A stretch of 44,933 bases of DNA from Acidimicrobiaceae bacterium (GCA_030838045.1 JAUTXN010000043.1:1-44933), one strand, 5' to 3'; positions 1-10,061 are shown, counted from the first letter of the stretch. Numbers and translations are program-made. Notes: a model not told the origin generated them from the sequence alone.

Positions 1-545
1 CACGAGTCCAGGGCCGGAGTGATCGCCGCCAGCATCTTGGCCGCTGGTACACCGAGGCACACCACCAGACGCGGGGAGAACAACTCGATCTGGGTGCGCA
101 ACAGGGGCTGACAGCGCCGAGTGAACGAAGGCGTCGTCGGGAACGGCTCCGTGTCGGCCGCCCGGTCGGGCAATCCAACGAAGGCGTTGGTCAAGAACAC
201 CTCCTGCGGTGACACCGATGCCAGGAGTTGACGCAGCGCCCGCCACGTCGTCGGGAAGCCGCCGAGATCTCGAGCCAGGATCCGGTTGTAGGAGCGCACC
301 GTCGCCTGATAGTTGCCGACCACGACCAAGCCGTGCTCGGGTGGCGGCGGAAGAGTCTCGGCGACACCGGCACTGCCCGGAGACACGTCCTGCCAGGAAG
401 GTTCCGATAGGAGCCCCGTGGCGCCCGGGAAGAACTGCGGGTCTGCGCACCACTCCGAGACGGGAAACACCCCATCGGGCAGGCCGTCCCCGAAGTCCCG
501 GCCGAGCAGGCCCCGTAGGACCGCTACAGGATGGTCTCCTGGCAT
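1..545 (-). CDS. uracil-DNA glycosylase superfamily-like protein (partial, C-terminus outside window)
   Basis: Reverse-strand translation MPGDHPVAVLRGLLGRDFGDGLPDGVFPVSEW...EVFLTNAFVGLPDRAADTEPFPTTPSFTRRCQPLLRTQIELFSPRLVVCLGVPAAKMLAAITPALDS; UDG-fold-like 'NAF..' and 'SPRLVVCLG..A' motifs. Confidence 0.6.
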   Translation of the reverse strand, partial: MPGDHPVAVLRGLLGRDFGDGLPDGVFPVSEWCADPQFFPGATGLLSEPSWQDVSPGSAGVAETLPPPPEHGLVVVGNYQATVRSYNRILARDLGGFPTTWRALRQLLASVSPQEVFLTNAFVGLPDRAADTEPFPTTPSFTRRCQPLLRTQIELFSPRLVVCLGVPAAKMLAAITPALDS

Positions 546-588
546 GGGCCCGAGGTTAGGCCTGACACCGTGCACGTCCGCAGACCCC

Positions 589-636
589 AGGTGTGCTGAA
601 TTTCCGGTGTGTACACACCGGAAATTCAGCACACCT
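589..636. repeat. 48-bp perfect palindrome, copy 1 (24-bp arms, no loop)
   Basis: AGGTGTGCTGAATTTCCGGTGTGT|ACACACCGGAAATTCAGCACACCT, paired base by base; an outer 11-bp inverted repeat CCGAGGTTAGG (550-560) / CCTAACCTCGG (634-644) overlaps its right end. Confidence 0.97.
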
Positions 637-664
637 AACCTCGGTTTCCGACGAGCAGGGCGGG

Positions 665-779
665 CGTGCGGCCGCTGGTGGATCCCACCGAGTTCAAGGC
701 CGACATCTGGGAGTCGGACGCCGAACTCGAGGAGTTCTTGGCCGACGTTCGACGGTCGCGCAACGCCAACCTCGCCTGA
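665..779 (+). pseudogene. short VapB-like antitoxin remnant
   Basis: Frame reads ..VDPTEFKADIWESDAELEEFLADVRRSRNANLA*, like short antitoxins paired with PIN toxins; no good start codon, and the 5' region carries the palindrome. Confidence 0.55.
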
Positions 780-780
780 C

Positions 781-1130
781 GTCGCTCGCCATGGGGTTCG
801 TCGCCTCGACATTGACGCGGCGTCGCAACTTCAGAAGGAACGACTGCCAATCGACCTAATCGCTCGGCATCTGACGGGCAACCGATTGGCCATGACGTTC
901 GTCACCGAGGACGAGCTGGAAAGTGGGCCGAGCGGCGGTCCTGGGGACCACGACGACGCGACGAGCTCTATACGTGGATCCGCAGGCTCGACGTGCTGCC
1001 ATACGACCAAGAAGTCGCGCGCCGTTGGGGCGGCCTTGCAGCGCGCCCGGAACTCCGGGGTCGACCACGGCCGGTACACAAGAATGTTGGATACGCCGGC
1101 AGAGCAGCCCGTCGCCAGCACCCCGATCCA
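781..1130 (+). pseudogene. VapC/PIN-domain toxin remnant (frameshifted, C-terminus decayed)
   Basis: Frame 1 reads LDIDAASQLQKERLPIDLIARHLTGNRLAMTFVTEDEL; after about 920 the homology continues in another frame as WAERRSWGPRRRDELYTWIRRLDVLPYDQEVARRWGGLAARPELRGRPRP; the usual ND.WIAACC end is missing. Confidence 0.65.
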
Positions 1131-1168
1131 ACAACAATCCCTGCGCTGCAAGGCTTTCTCGGTCTCGG

Positions 1169-1241
1169 TGGGCCCGGCAGGGATCGAACCTGCGACCAAA
1201 GGATTATGAGTCCCCCGCTCTGACCACTGAGCTACGGGCCC
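1169..1241 (-). tRNA. tRNA with CAT anticodon (tRNA-Ile2 or elongator tRNA-Met)
   Basis: Reverse complement GGGCCCGTAGCTCAGTGGTCAGAGCGGGGGACTCATAATCCTTTGGTCGCAGGTTCGATCCCTGCCGGGCCCA; 7-bp acceptor stem; CTCATAA anticodon loop. Confidence 0.9.
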
Positions 1242-1332
1242 TGCGCCTGCTCAGGCCCGGCTCCGAGCCCGCCAACAACGTCATGTCCATCGTCCACCCG
1301 GCCAGGCCCGGCTGTCCCCGGACCGACGCACG

Positions 1333-1405
1333 CTCCGGGGCTGGGACTCGAACCCAGAACCTTTGGCTTAACAGGCCACCGCTCTGCCGATTGAGCTACC
1401 CCGGA
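1333..1405 (-). tRNA. tRNA-Asn (GTT)
   Basis: Reverse complement TCCGGGGTAGCTCAATCGGCAGAGCGGTGGCCTGTTAAGCCAAAGGTTCTGGGTTCGAGTCCCAGCCCCGGAG; CTGTTAA anticodon loop. Confidence 0.93.
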
Positions 1406-1528
1406 AGGACCAAGGCACGATAGCAGCGCCCCACCCGGAATCGTCCCGATCAACCACCGGACCTCCCATTGGCGAAACCGAACCGGTGTTCGGTGGTGCT
1501 CCGGCCGAGTTTCGGCTACAACAGTCGT

Positions 1529-1828
1529 ATGAGACTGCGACTCGGGCTCGTTGCGGGCTTCGCTGCTGGCGCGTACGTCGCGACCGTCGCCCAGCAACGC
1601 TCCAGGCAACTGAACCAACAGCTGAACCAGAAGATCAACCGAACGGCACGACGCACCGCCATCGACACCGCGACAGAGAAGGCCAAGGCGGTGGTTGACC
1701 TCGGCGTCGAGCGGGCCAAGGACGTCGTGGCCAGCAAGCTCGGCGACAAAGGGCTGATCCGGCCCATCATCGAGGCCCCGAGTCGCCTGGCGGCCAACCA
1801 GCGCAACGGCGGCGGCCCGGCGACCTAG
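1529..1828 (+). CDS. small hypothetical protein, YtxH-like (N-terminal hydrophobic segment, amphipathic helix)
   Basis: MRLRLGLVAGFAAGAYVATVAQQRSRQLNQQLNQK...; internal ATG chosen within ORF 1469-1828. Confidence 0.6.
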   Translation: MRLRLGLVAGFAAGAYVATVAQQRSRQLNQQLNQKINRTARRTAIDTATEKAKAVVDLGVERAKDVVASKLGDKGLIRPIIEAPSRLAANQRNGGGPAT

Positions 1829-1905
1829 CCGACGGGGAGCCCGATTGCCCGAGGCGCACTGAGACCAGACGACGGCTCAGCCGGTCTCGGCCGCGACGGC
1901 GCCCC

Positions 1906-3501
1906 TCACTCCTCGTCGAGGTAGTCGCGGAGGCGGCTGCTGCGCATGGGGTGGCGCAGTTTGGCCAGGGTCTTCGACTCGATCTGACGGATCCGTTCCC
2001 GGGTCACGCCGAACTCCTTGCCGACCTCCTCCAGGGTGCGCATCTGGCCGTCGTCCAGCCCGAAACGCAGCCGCACGACCTTCTGCTCCCGCTCGGTCAG
2101 CTCCGACAGGGCCAGGTTGACCGCCTCGTTGAGCATGGCCCTGGTCGCGGCGTCCGACGGCGCGATGGCCCCCTCGTCCTCGATCAGGTCCGACAGGCTG
2201 AAGTCGTCGTCGCCCATCGGTTGCTCCAGCGACACCGTCTCCTGGCTGATCCGCAGGATCTCCCGCACCCGGGCCGGGGTCAGCTCGGTCTTGTCCGCCA
2301 ACTCCTCGACGGTTGGTTCCCGGCCCTGATCCTGGAGCAGCTGCCGCTGCACCCGTACCACCTTGTTGATCGTCTCGACCATGTGCACCGGGATGCGGAT
2401 CGTCCGCGCCTGATCGGCGATCGCCCGGGTGATCGCCTGGCGGATCCACCACGTGGCATAGGTCGAGAACTTGAAACCCTTCGTGTAGTCGAACTTGTCG
2501 ACCGCCCGCATCAGGCCGAGGTTGCCTTCCTGAATCAGGTCGAGGAAGGCCATGCCCCGGTTGCGGTACCGCTTTGCGATCGAGACGACGAGTCGCAGGT
2601 TGGCCTCGACCAGGATGCGCTTGGCGTCGATACCGTCGTGTCGCAGCCGCTCGTCGAGGACCACGGCCTCGGCCTCGGCCGCCTCCGCGCTCTCCGCCCG
2701 TTCGACCTGGCGCTCGATGGCGTGGAGCCCTTCCTCCACGCACTTGGCGAGCATGACCTCCTCTTGGGCCGTGAGGAGCGGGACCTTGCCGATTTCCTTC
2801 AGGTACATGCGGACCGGGTCGCTACTGGGACCCATCCGCCCGTCCAGGTCGATCCGCACATCGCCCACCAGGTGCCGGGCCCGCAGACGCGACGGAGCCA
2901 GGTGAGGAACCGGGCTGGGTTCACCGAGATCGACGGGAACCAAGGCGACTATGTCGAGCTCGGGCATGACACCGATCGCCGGGGCGACCATCGTCGCCGA
3001 GGACTCGACCGACTCGACCGACTCGACCGTCACCGAGGGCTCGACCGACTCGAGCGACTCAACCGGGTCGCCCGCCAGGCGCAATCCCGACCCGCCGCCC
3101 ACGACACCGGTTGCGACCGGTTCGACGGCCAGACTCAAGCCGCCCACTACGACGAGCGGACCGGAGCCGTGGAGGCCACCGGGACCATCCGGTGGCCCTG
3201 CGCCCTCCGGGCCGAGCACGCCGTCGGGCTCCGCCGGGAGCACCCCGAAGCCGAGGTCGCCGTCGGCCAAGGGGTCGCCGTCGGCCAACGGGTCGCCGTC
3301 GTCGCGCCACTCGATCCCCTCAGCCCGGATGCGATCGATGACGAGGTCGATCAGCGCCGGCGTGAGCTCCAGCGATTCGAGAACCACCATGACGTCGTCG
3401 GGGGTCAGGTACCCCCGCTCGCGCCCGAGCAGCAGCAACGCTGCGAAGTCGACGGTCAGCCGGCCGTCGGGTCGAAATGGTGTCGCGAAGGCCTCACTCA
3501 T
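1906..3501 (-). CDS. rpoD: RNA polymerase primary sigma factor RpoD/SigA
   Basis: [95 protein letters not shown]. Confidence 0.97.
   Translation of the reverse strand: MSEAFATPFRPDGRLTVDFAALLLLGRERGYLTPDDVMVVLESLELTPALIDLVIDRIRAEGIEWRDDGDPLADGDPLADGDLGFGVLPAEPDGVLGPEGAGPPDGPGGLHGSGPLVVVGGLSLAVEPVATGVVGGGSGLRLAGDPVESLESVEPSVTVESVESVESSATMVAPAIGVMPELDIVALVPVDLGEPSPVPHLAPSRLRARHLVGDVRIDLDGRMGPSSDPVRMYLKEIGKVPLLTAQEEVMLAKCVEEGLHAIERQVERAESAEAAEAEAVVLDERLRHDGIDAKRILVEANLRLVVSIAKRYRNRGMAFLDLIQEGNLGLMRAVDKFDYTKGFKFSTYATWWIRQAITRAIADQARTIRIPVHMVETINKVVRVQRQLLQDQGREPTVEELADKTELTPARVREILRISQETVSLEQPMGDDDFSLSDLIEDEGAIAPSDAATRAMLNEAVNLALSELTEREQKVVRLRFGLDDGQMRTLEEVGKEFGVTRERIRQIESKTLAKLRHPMRSSRLRDYLDEE
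3002..3028. repeat. 9-bp tandem repeat GACTCGACC x3 inside rpoD
   Basis: Direct reading; encodes an SVESVES-like segment on the minus strand. Confidence 0.9.
3256..3301. repeat. 18-bp tandem repeat GTCGCCGTCGGCCAASGG x2.5 inside rpoD
   Basis: Direct reading; encodes [13 protein letters not shown]. Confidence 0.9.
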
Positions 3502-5356
3502 CGGCGACCTCGAAACGAGACACGAGCCAGGCTACCAACGGTGACTCGCCATCCTGACCCGATTGGCCATTTCTGACATCTTCCAACGCATGTTTCAACC
3601 ATCCGATAACGGCCCCGTAATCCTGAGGGCGCGATGATCGCCTCGCCTCGCGGTCCAACTCGGCGAGCGCCCGCTTTCCAGCCCGGTCGATGAGCTCGAT
3701 CATCACGGCATCGACATCCTCGTTGGCGTCCTCGACGGCAAATCGTTGGAGGAGGTCGGCCACATCAGGGTCAGCTCCGGCGATGGCTTCGTACAGGTTC
3801 GATGCACCCGTCCGCGCCCGATAGGCACGAACGCTCAGGTCGCCTTCGAACAGCACCTCACCCAACCTGCCCGCGATCGCCTCGGGCCGATGAACGAGCA
3901 GCCGAAGCGCCTCACGTTCGGCCCTTGACTCCACATCGTGTGCGGATCCATCGGCTCTTCCAGCCACCGCACCTCGAGCGGCGTTTCCTCCGGCCCCACC
4001 ACCCGAGCTCGGGCCCCTGCCCCCGCGCCCCGTTGCGCCCGCGGCGCCCGACCCCGCTCCCCCGGCGCCATTTCCCCAACTCTTCCATGCCCCCGAGCGC
4101 AGTTGCCGGGGGTCGACCCGGCAACGATCGGCCACCACCATCAGGTATTGGTCCCGCACGATCTCGCTCGGGTGCTCGGCCACGACCTCCATGGCCCGCG
4201 CGGCCGTGCGGGCCCGGCCCTCGATCGATCGCAGGTCGGCGCGCTCCAGCACCCGGTCCAACCGGAACGCCAGGAACGGCCGGGCGCCGGTCACCGCGGC
4301 CCGCAGCGCCTCGGGGTCACGCCTCGACAGGTCGGCGGGATCGAGGCCCTTGGGCAGCGCCGCCACCGCCACGTCGACCTCGAACTTGCGCTCCCAGTCG
4401 TAGAAGCGCTCGGCCGCCGCCAGGCCGGCGTTGTCGGCGTCGTAGGCCAGCACGACCCGGTGGGCGAAGTTGGTGAGCAGCCGGACGTGGCCCTCGGCGA
4501 GCGCCGTCCCGCAGGTCGCCACCGCCTGCGGCACCCCGGCCCGGTGGAAGCCGATGACGTCGGTGTACCCCTCGCACACCACCACCTCGCCCGCGTCGAC
4601 CACCGCCTTCTTGGCCCAGTTGAGCCCGTACAGCACTCGGCTCTTCTTGTAGACCGCCGTCTCCTCGGTGTTCTTGTACTTGTTGGGCAGCTCGGAGCCG
4701 GGGAGGATCCGGCCCCCCAGACCGACGGGCTTCGCGGCCGCGTCGAAGATGGGAAAAAGGAGCCGGGCGCGAAAGGAGTCGTTCAGACGTCCGGCCCGGT
4801 TGACCGTCGCCAGGCCCGCGTCGCGGAGGACCTGGGAACCGACGTCGAGCGCCTTGACCAGGTGGTCGAAGCCGTCGGGCGCCCAACCGAGGCGGTAGTA
4901 CCGCACGACGTCGGCGTCGTAGCCCCGCTCCGCCCGCAGGTAGCGCCGGGCAGCCGCGGCGTCGGGCGCCTTCAGGAGCCGCTGGTGGTACCACTCGATG
5001 GCCCGCTCCAGCGCCTCGTAGATCTGGGCCTTCTGCTGGTGTTCCCGACCCGCCCGGCCTTCGCTGTAGTGCAGGCCGATGCCGGCGCGCGCCGCCAGGC
5101 TCTCCACCGCCTCGACGAAGTCCAACTGGTCGATCTCGCGGACGAAGGTGATCACGTCGCCCTTGGCCCCGCAGCCGAAGCAGTAGTAGAAGCCCTGCTC
5201 GGCGTTCAACGAGAACGACGCCGTCTTCTCGGGATGGAAGGGGCACAGGCCGGTCCAACGGGTGCCCACCTTGCGCAGCGCCATCTTCTCGCTGGCGACG
5301 GCCACGAAGTCGGTCTCTTCTCGGACCCGGGCCACATCCTCGTCCACGATGCCCAC
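3494..5356 (-). CDS. dnaG: DNA primase DnaG
   Basis: CHC2 zinc finger [34 protein letters not shown]; Toprim segment [17 protein letters not shown]; overlaps the rpoD start. Confidence 0.97.
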   Translation of the reverse strand: MGIVDEDVARVREETDFVAVASEKMALRKVGTRWTGLCPFHPEKTASFSLNAEQGFYYCFGCGAKGDVITFVREIDQLDFVEAVESLAARAGIGLHYSEGRAGREHQQKAQIYEALERAIEWYHQRLLKAPDAAAARRYLRAERGYDADVVRYYRLGWAPDGFDHLVKALDVGSQVLRDAGLATVNRAGRLNDSFRARLLFPIFDAAAKPVGLGGRILPGSELPNKYKNTEETAVYKKSRVLYGLNWAKKAVVDAGEVVVCEGYTDVIGFHRAGVPQAVATCGTALAEGHVRLLTNFAHRVVLAYDADNAGLAAAERFYDWERKFEVDVAVAALPKGLDPADLSRRDPEALRAAVTGARPFLAFRLDRVLERADLRSIEGRARTAARAMEVVAEHPSEIVRDQYLMVVADRCRVDPRQLRSGAWKSWGNGAGGAGSGAAGATGRGGRGPSSGGGAGGNAARGAVAGRADGSAHDVESRAEREALRLLVHRPEAIAGRLGEVLFEGDLSVRAYRARTGASNLYEAIAGADPDVADLLQRFAVEDANEDVDAVMIELIDRAGKRALAELDREARRSSRPQDYGAVIGWLKHALEDVRNGQSGQDGESPLVAWLVSRFEVADE

Positions 5357-5445
5357 TGGGCCTGACGGTACCGCCTGCCAACGACCAATCCTCCCCTTTG
5401 GCTAGCCTTCCATCCGGTCGGAGGGGGATCGTCCGAGGAGTCTCT

Positions 5446-5928
5446 GTGAGCGCCCCCAACAAGTCCTTTTTTTCCGGCCTGCACCTGGCCATCACCGGCT
5501 TCGCCGCCTTCGTCACGGCCGTGGTGGCGATTGTCGGCCTGGCGATCAATCAGGGTTGGATCGGTGGCAACTCCAAGTCGGCCAGCACCGGCGGCACGGG
5601 CTCGAGCGCGTCCACCGCCGCGGTGCCGCAGTATTCGGTCGATCCCACGGACATCGTCTTCCAGCCGGTGGGACCCACGACCGCGTCGGTCAAGGTCACC
5701 AACACCGGCGTGGTGCCCATCACCGTCGAGAGCCCGATGGTGAGCGATACCTCACATTTCAGCGCACGCGACCAGACCTGCAGCGGATCGGTGGACCCCG
5801 GTCGGAGCTGCCAGATCCAGGTGACGTTCAAGCATGCGCCGGGCAGTTTTGACGCAACGCTGGTCATTCGGGTCACCGGCGCCCCGAAGGCCACCGAGGT
5901 CTCCATCAAGGCCACCGCGATCCTCTAG
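5446..5928 (+). CDS. membrane-anchored ASH/choice-of-anchor-D-like protein
   Basis: GTG start after cgaggag; one TM segment (LHLAITGFAAFVTAVVAIVGLAI), then VDPTDIVFQPVGPTTASVKVTNTGVVPITVES. Confidence 0.65.
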   Translation: MSAPNKSFFSGLHLAITGFAAFVTAVVAIVGLAINQGWIGGNSKSASTGGTGSSASTAAVPQYSVDPTDIVFQPVGPTTASVKVTNTGVVPITVESPMVSDTSHFSARDQTCSGSVDPGRSCQIQVTFKHAPGSFDATLVIRVTGAPKATEVSIKATAIL

Positions 5929-5971
5929 ACCGCCGGGTCTCGGCCGGCGGGGTCGGGGGACGGCCGGCGGA

Positions 5972-7255
5972 CTACGTCGTGGGGGCTGGCCGGCGCAGGA
6001 CCTCGCGCCAGGTCGTCTTCTTACCCGTGCGCAGGATGGCGCGGCTGTAGACGGTGCCCGCCACCCGGGCCAGCCAGACGATGGCCACGAGCATCAGCGC
6101 GGTCGAGATGGCGACGTCGAGCAGCCCGGCGCCGCCGACCGCGACGCGCGCCGGCATGGCGATCGGCGCCGTAGGGGGAAAGAACGAGAGCACCGTCAGG
6201 AACATGTTGCCGTGGTTGGACGGCAGGACGGTGAACGCGAAGAGGTAGGCGACCAGCAACGGCACGGTGACCGGGAACGCGGCGTTCTGCGCCTCCGACT
6301 GGCGGCTGACCATCGATCCCGCAGCGCCGTAGAGCATGGCGTAGAAGGCGAAGCCGAGCAGGAACCACATGAAGGTCTGGCCCAGCAGGGACACATTGGT
6401 GCCCTTGAGATAGTTGGACCCCGTCGCCGCGGCACACACCAGCGCCGTGGTGACGATCAGCAGGCCCTGTATGAGAGCGACCGCGCCGATGCCCAGCACC
6501 TTTCCCGCCAGCAGCTGGCGCGGCCGCAGTGTGGCCAGCAGGACCTCCACGACCCGGCTCGTCTTCTCCTCGACCACGCCCATGAGGATCCAGGTGCCGT
6601 AGAGGCTGAGGAAGACATAGAGGAGAATGTTGCCGAGCAGCGCCGTCGCCCGCTGCGAGTCTCGGGTGGGGGTGGGTGCCACCAGTCCTTGCACCGGCAC
6701 CGGTGGCGACGCCAGGGCGCGCTGGGCTGCGGACACATCGATCGCGTTGGCCTGGAGCCCCCGGAGGAGGCCGAGGGACGATGCCAACGCCCGGGTCAGC
6801 TGCGCCCGGCTGGACGTGTCGGTATCGCTGAACGTCCGCTTCACGATGACTGCGTCACCTGTCACCGCCACATCGAGTTGGCCTTGTCGGATCTGGGCCT
6901 CGGCGCTCGCCCGATCGGGCACCGTGACCGTGCGGACCTTCACTCCGGTCAGGCCGGTCGTGCCCCGCACGGCGTCTTCCACGGGTCCCGGCAATTGGCC
7001 GACCAGGCCGACGGACAGGACGGTCTTGTTGTTGGAACTGAGTACGTGGGGCACGATGACCGCGGCCGCCACCGCCAGCAGCGAGATGATCGTGGTGATC
7101 TTGAAGGACTTGGCCCGGGTGCGCTCGCGAATCTCCCGGCCTGCGACCAGCAGGACGGGGCGCGAGGGGCGGGAGGGTCGGGTTGTGTCCTCTGCTGCGA
7201 TGGTCACGTCCGGGGCCACGTCCGGAGTCCCGTTCGGGGTCGCGTTCGGGGTCAT
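5972..7255 (-). CDS. ABC-2 type transporter permease (NatB-like)
   Basis: VAGREIRERTRAKSFKITTIISLLAVAAAVIVP...YGTWILMGVVEEKTSRVVEVLLATLRPRQLLAGKVLGIG; start inferred from MTPNATPNG. Confidence 0.85.
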   Translation of the reverse strand: MTPNATPNGTPDVAPDVTIAAEDTTRPSRPSRPVLLVAGREIRERTRAKSFKITTIISLLAVAAAVIVPHVLSSNNKTVLSVGLVGQLPGPVEDAVRGTTGLTGVKVRTVTVPDRASAEAQIRQGQLDVAVTGDAVIVKRTFSDTDTSSRAQLTRALASSLGLLRGLQANAIDVSAAQRALASPPVPVQGLVAPTPTRDSQRATALLGNILLYVFLSLYGTWILMGVVEEKTSRVVEVLLATLRPRQLLAGKVLGIGAVALIQGLLIVTTALVCAAATGSNYLKGTNVSLLGQTFMWFLLGFAFYAMLYGAAGSMVSRQSEAQNAAFPVTVPLLVAYLFAFTVLPSNHGNMFLTVLSFFPPTAPIAMPARVAVGGAGLLDVAISTALMLVAIVWLARVAGTVYSRAILRTGKKTTWREVLRRPAPTT

Positions 7256-8139
7256 GCCGCCACCGCCTCGACGAATACCTCGGAGAGTTTCCGGCGGTCG
7301 AAGGCGAAATGGGTGACCGCACCCGCGGCCCGAGCCGCGTCCAGGACCGTCTGCGGGTCGGTGCCGCCCTCCAGGGCAAGGCGCACCCGGCCCGCGTCGA
7401 CGCTCATCAGCCGTGCCCCCGGCAGGTTCTGGGCCCACGACCCGTCCGGATCGCCCTTGACCTCCACCAGCAGCATTTGGCTGGAGGTGGTCAGGTCGTC
7501 CACCCGGCCACTACGAACGACCCGGCCCCGATTCACGATCGCGACCGATTCGCACAGATGCTCGACCAGGTCGAGTTGGTGGCTGGAGAACAGCACGATG
7601 GCCCCTTCCGCGGCCCGCTGGCGGAGCACACCGGCCATGGCGTCCATACCAATGGGATCGAGGCCGCTGAACGGCTCGTCCAGTATCAGGACCTCGGGGT
7701 CATGGAGGAGGGCTGCCGCCAGCTGCACCCGCTGCTGGTTGCCAAGCGACAGGCTGTCGACCTGGCTGTCGGCCCGGTCGCCCAGGTTGAGCACCTCGAG
7801 CCAGTGGCGGGCGCCGGCCGCCGCCGCCTGGGACGTCATGCCGTGAAGCCGCCCCAGGTACACCAGTTCGTCGAGGACCCGCATGGACGGGTACAGACCC
7901 CGTTCCTCGGGCATGTAGCCGAAACGGACCAGATCGTCCGGGTCAATCTTTCGACCCCGCCAGCGAACCTCGCCTCGCTCGGGTTGGGCTATGCCGAATA
8001 CGGCCCGCATGGCGGTCGTCTTGCCGGCCCCGTTGGGTCCGAGGAAGCCGAACACCTGCCCGGCCGGCACGGAGAATGTCAGGCCGTCGAGGGCGACAAC
8101 ATCGCCGTAGCGGCAATAAAGGTCGTCGAAATCAAGCAC
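7252..8139 (-). CDS. ABC transporter ATP-binding protein
   Basis: Walker A GPNGAGKTT, signature SLGNQQRVQLAAALLHDPEVLILDEPFSGLDP; GTG start at VLDFDDLY. Confidence 0.93.
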   Translation of the reverse strand: MLDFDDLYCRYGDVVALDGLTFSVPAGQVFGFLGPNGAGKTTAMRAVFGIAQPERGEVRWRGRKIDPDDLVRFGYMPEERGLYPSMRVLDELVYLGRLHGMTSQAAAAGARHWLEVLNLGDRADSQVDSLSLGNQQRVQLAAALLHDPEVLILDEPFSGLDPIGMDAMAGVLRQRAAEGAIVLFSSHQLDLVEHLCESVAIVNRGRVVRSGRVDDLTTSSQMLLVEVKGDPDGSWAQNLPGARLMSVDAGRVRLALEGGTDPQTVLDAARAAGAVTHFAFDRRKLSEVFVEAVAA

Positions 8140-8346
8140 AGGCGATCCCTCCCGATGGCGGCTGAAAGGGGGCTGAAGAACGAGGCCCGTGGCGATGTTC
8201 ACGGCTCGTTCGCGAGCCATGGGCAATCCGCCGTTATGTCGCCATTCTTACCGAACGACGGCGCCTTTGCGATCGTTTATGTCTGTTCGTCCGGCTCGCC
8301 TCCTCCGCTACGAGCAGAACCCCCGCCCCAGGCAGATGCGGCGGGC

Positions 8347-8410
8347 AGCTTCCGGCGGAGCGCCAGCTTCGAGCGGAGCGCCAGCTTCCGGCGGAGCGCC
8401 AGCATCGGGC
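8347..8410. repeat. 18-bp tandem repeat AGCTTCCGGCGGAGCGCC x3.5
   Basis: Units 8347-8364, 8365-8382, 8383-8400 and a partial unit; just upstream of the GGT-like gene. Confidence 0.93.
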
Positions 8411-8443
8411 GTGTGTCGCTCGACTGAGTACCCTGCCGTTGCG

Positions 8444-10036
8444 GTGGAAGTTCAACCGGCTGTGACCTATCTGGCACCGGCGGCCATGGTGAGCGCCGTC
8501 GACCACCTCGCTGCCCAGGCCGGTGTTGCCATGTTGCGGGCCGGTGGGACCGCCGCCGACGCAGCCGTGAGCGCCAGCGCCGTGCTCGCCGTCATATCGC
8601 AGCACATGTGCGGCATGGGTGGTGACCTCTTCGCGGTCGTGGCGGCACCGGGTGCCGATCCCGTTGCCCTCAACGCCTCGGGACGGGCGGGATCGGGCGC
8701 CGACCCGGACCGCCTTCGGGCTGAGGGTCATGTGACCATGCCGTTCCACGGCGATATCCGCTCGGTGCCCGTCCCCGGCTGCGTGGACGGCTGGCTGGTG
8801 TTGCACGAACGCTATGGGCGCCTGCCGTTGGGGGAGGTTCTCGGACCGGCCCGAAGGTACGCCGAGGAGGGCTTCGTCGCCTCGGCGACGCTTGCTTCGA
8901 GCGTGCCGATCATCGCCCACCTGCCCGAGGCCGCTGACTTCACTGCGTCCGGCCCGCTACGCGCCGGGACGCTGATCCGGCGCCCCGGCGTCGCGCGAGC
9001 ATTGGCTGACATCGTCGCCCGTGGGCGGGACGGCTTCTACGGAGGCGAGTTCGGCGACGGGCTGCTGCGGTTGGGCGGCGGGGAGTTCGCCCCGGCCGAT
9101 CTTCAACATTCGACGGCGGACTGGGTGCCCGCCCTCATGGTCGACGCATGGGATCGGCGGATCTGGACCGCCCCGCCCAACTCCCAGGGTTACTTGACCC
9201 TGGCCGGCGCATGGATCGCGAGCGGCCTCCCGGTGCCCCACGACCCCTCCGACGACCGGTGGCCCCACTTACTCATCGAGGCTTGTCGGCAAGCGGGGTA
9301 CGACCGTCTCGACGTTTTGTTCGACGGTGCCGATGGCGCCAGCCTGCTCGACCCGGGCCGGCCAGGCGGCCTGGGCGAGCGGCGCGGCGCCATCGATGTT
9401 GCCCGGGCGGCCTCTCTGGGGGGCGCCTTCGGGGGAGGAGGCACCATGGCCTTGAGCGCCGTCGACTCGGATCGAATGGGCGTCTCGTTGGTCCAGTCCA
9501 ACGCGTCCGGGTTCGGCGCCCAGATTGCCGTGCCCGGCGTGCGGATCTTTCTCCAGAACCGCGGCGTCGGGTTCTCACTCCAATCGGGTCACCCCAATGA
9601 ATATCGGGCGGGCCGTCGCCCGGCCCACACGCTGTGCCCCACGGCCGTCACCAACCGCGACGGGACCCTCGCAGGCGTGTTGGGCACGATGGGAGGCGAC
9701 AGCCAGCCCCAGATCCTTCTCCAGTTGCTCGCTCGGTGGCTCCTGGACGGCCAGCCAGCAGGCGACGCCCTGGCCGCCGGTCGGTGGGCTCTGAGGTCAC
9801 CGACCGACGAGACCCACTTCAACACTTGGGGAGAGCAGGGGGCAGTCGAAGTCATGATCGAAGGCCAGGCTCCTGAGTCCTGGCTCGCGGGCCTCGAGCG
9901 CCGGGGTCATCGGACCGTTCTCACCCCGCCGTGGGCCAGTTCGTTCGGCTACGCCCATTTGGTGACGGTCAAAGACGACTGCCTAGCCGGGGCCGCCGAC
10001 CCCCGCTCAGGTTCCGGCGCCGCGGTGGGGTTTTAG
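8444..10036 (+). CDS. gamma-glutamyltransferase-like Ntn hydrolase
   Basis: AGGTAADAAVSASAVLAVISQHMCGMGGDLFAVV, PNSQGYLTLAGAWIASGL, GGGTMALSAVDSDRMGVSLVQSNASGFG; start uncertain (GTG 8444 or 8462). Confidence 0.85.
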   Translation: MEVQPAVTYLAPAAMVSAVDHLAAQAGVAMLRAGGTAADAAVSASAVLAVISQHMCGMGGDLFAVVAAPGADPVALNASGRAGSGADPDRLRAEGHVTMPFHGDIRSVPVPGCVDGWLVLHERYGRLPLGEVLGPARRYAEEGFVASATLASSVPIIAHLPEAADFTASGPLRAGTLIRRPGVARALADIVARGRDGFYGGEFGDGLLRLGGGEFAPADLQHSTADWVPALMVDAWDRRIWTAPPNSQGYLTLAGAWIASGLPVPHDPSDDRWPHLLIEACRQAGYDRLDVLFDGADGASLLDPGRPGGLGERRGAIDVARAASLGGAFGGGGTMALSAVDSDRMGVSLVQSNASGFGAQIAVPGVRIFLQNRGVGFSLQSGHPNEYRAGRRPAHTLCPTAVTNRDGTLAGVLGTMGGDSQPQILLQLLARWLLDGQPAGDALAAGRWALRSPTDETHFNTWGEQGAVEVMIEGQAPESWLAGLERRGHRTVLTPPWASSFGYAHLVTVKDDCLAGAADPRSGSGAAVGF

Positions 10037-10061
10037 ACCGCGTAACTGGGGCAGCGCGCCA

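Noticed and set aside
313-1209. 298-aa ORF ending ...GPAGIEPATKGL and the overlapping ORFs at 923 and 993
   Set aside because: The tails are translations of the antisense of tRNA genes, and the remainder mixes the palindrome with frameshifted toxin sequence.
1951-3576. 541-aa plus-strand ORF opposite rpoD
   Set aside because: Antisense ORF caused by high GC; Arg/Asp/His-rich with no recognisable motif, while the minus strand encodes a clear sigma factor.
5834-7846. 670-aa plus-strand ORF opposite the ABC transporter genes
   Set aside because: High-GC shadow ORF; the ABC permease and ATPase on the other strand have clear motifs.
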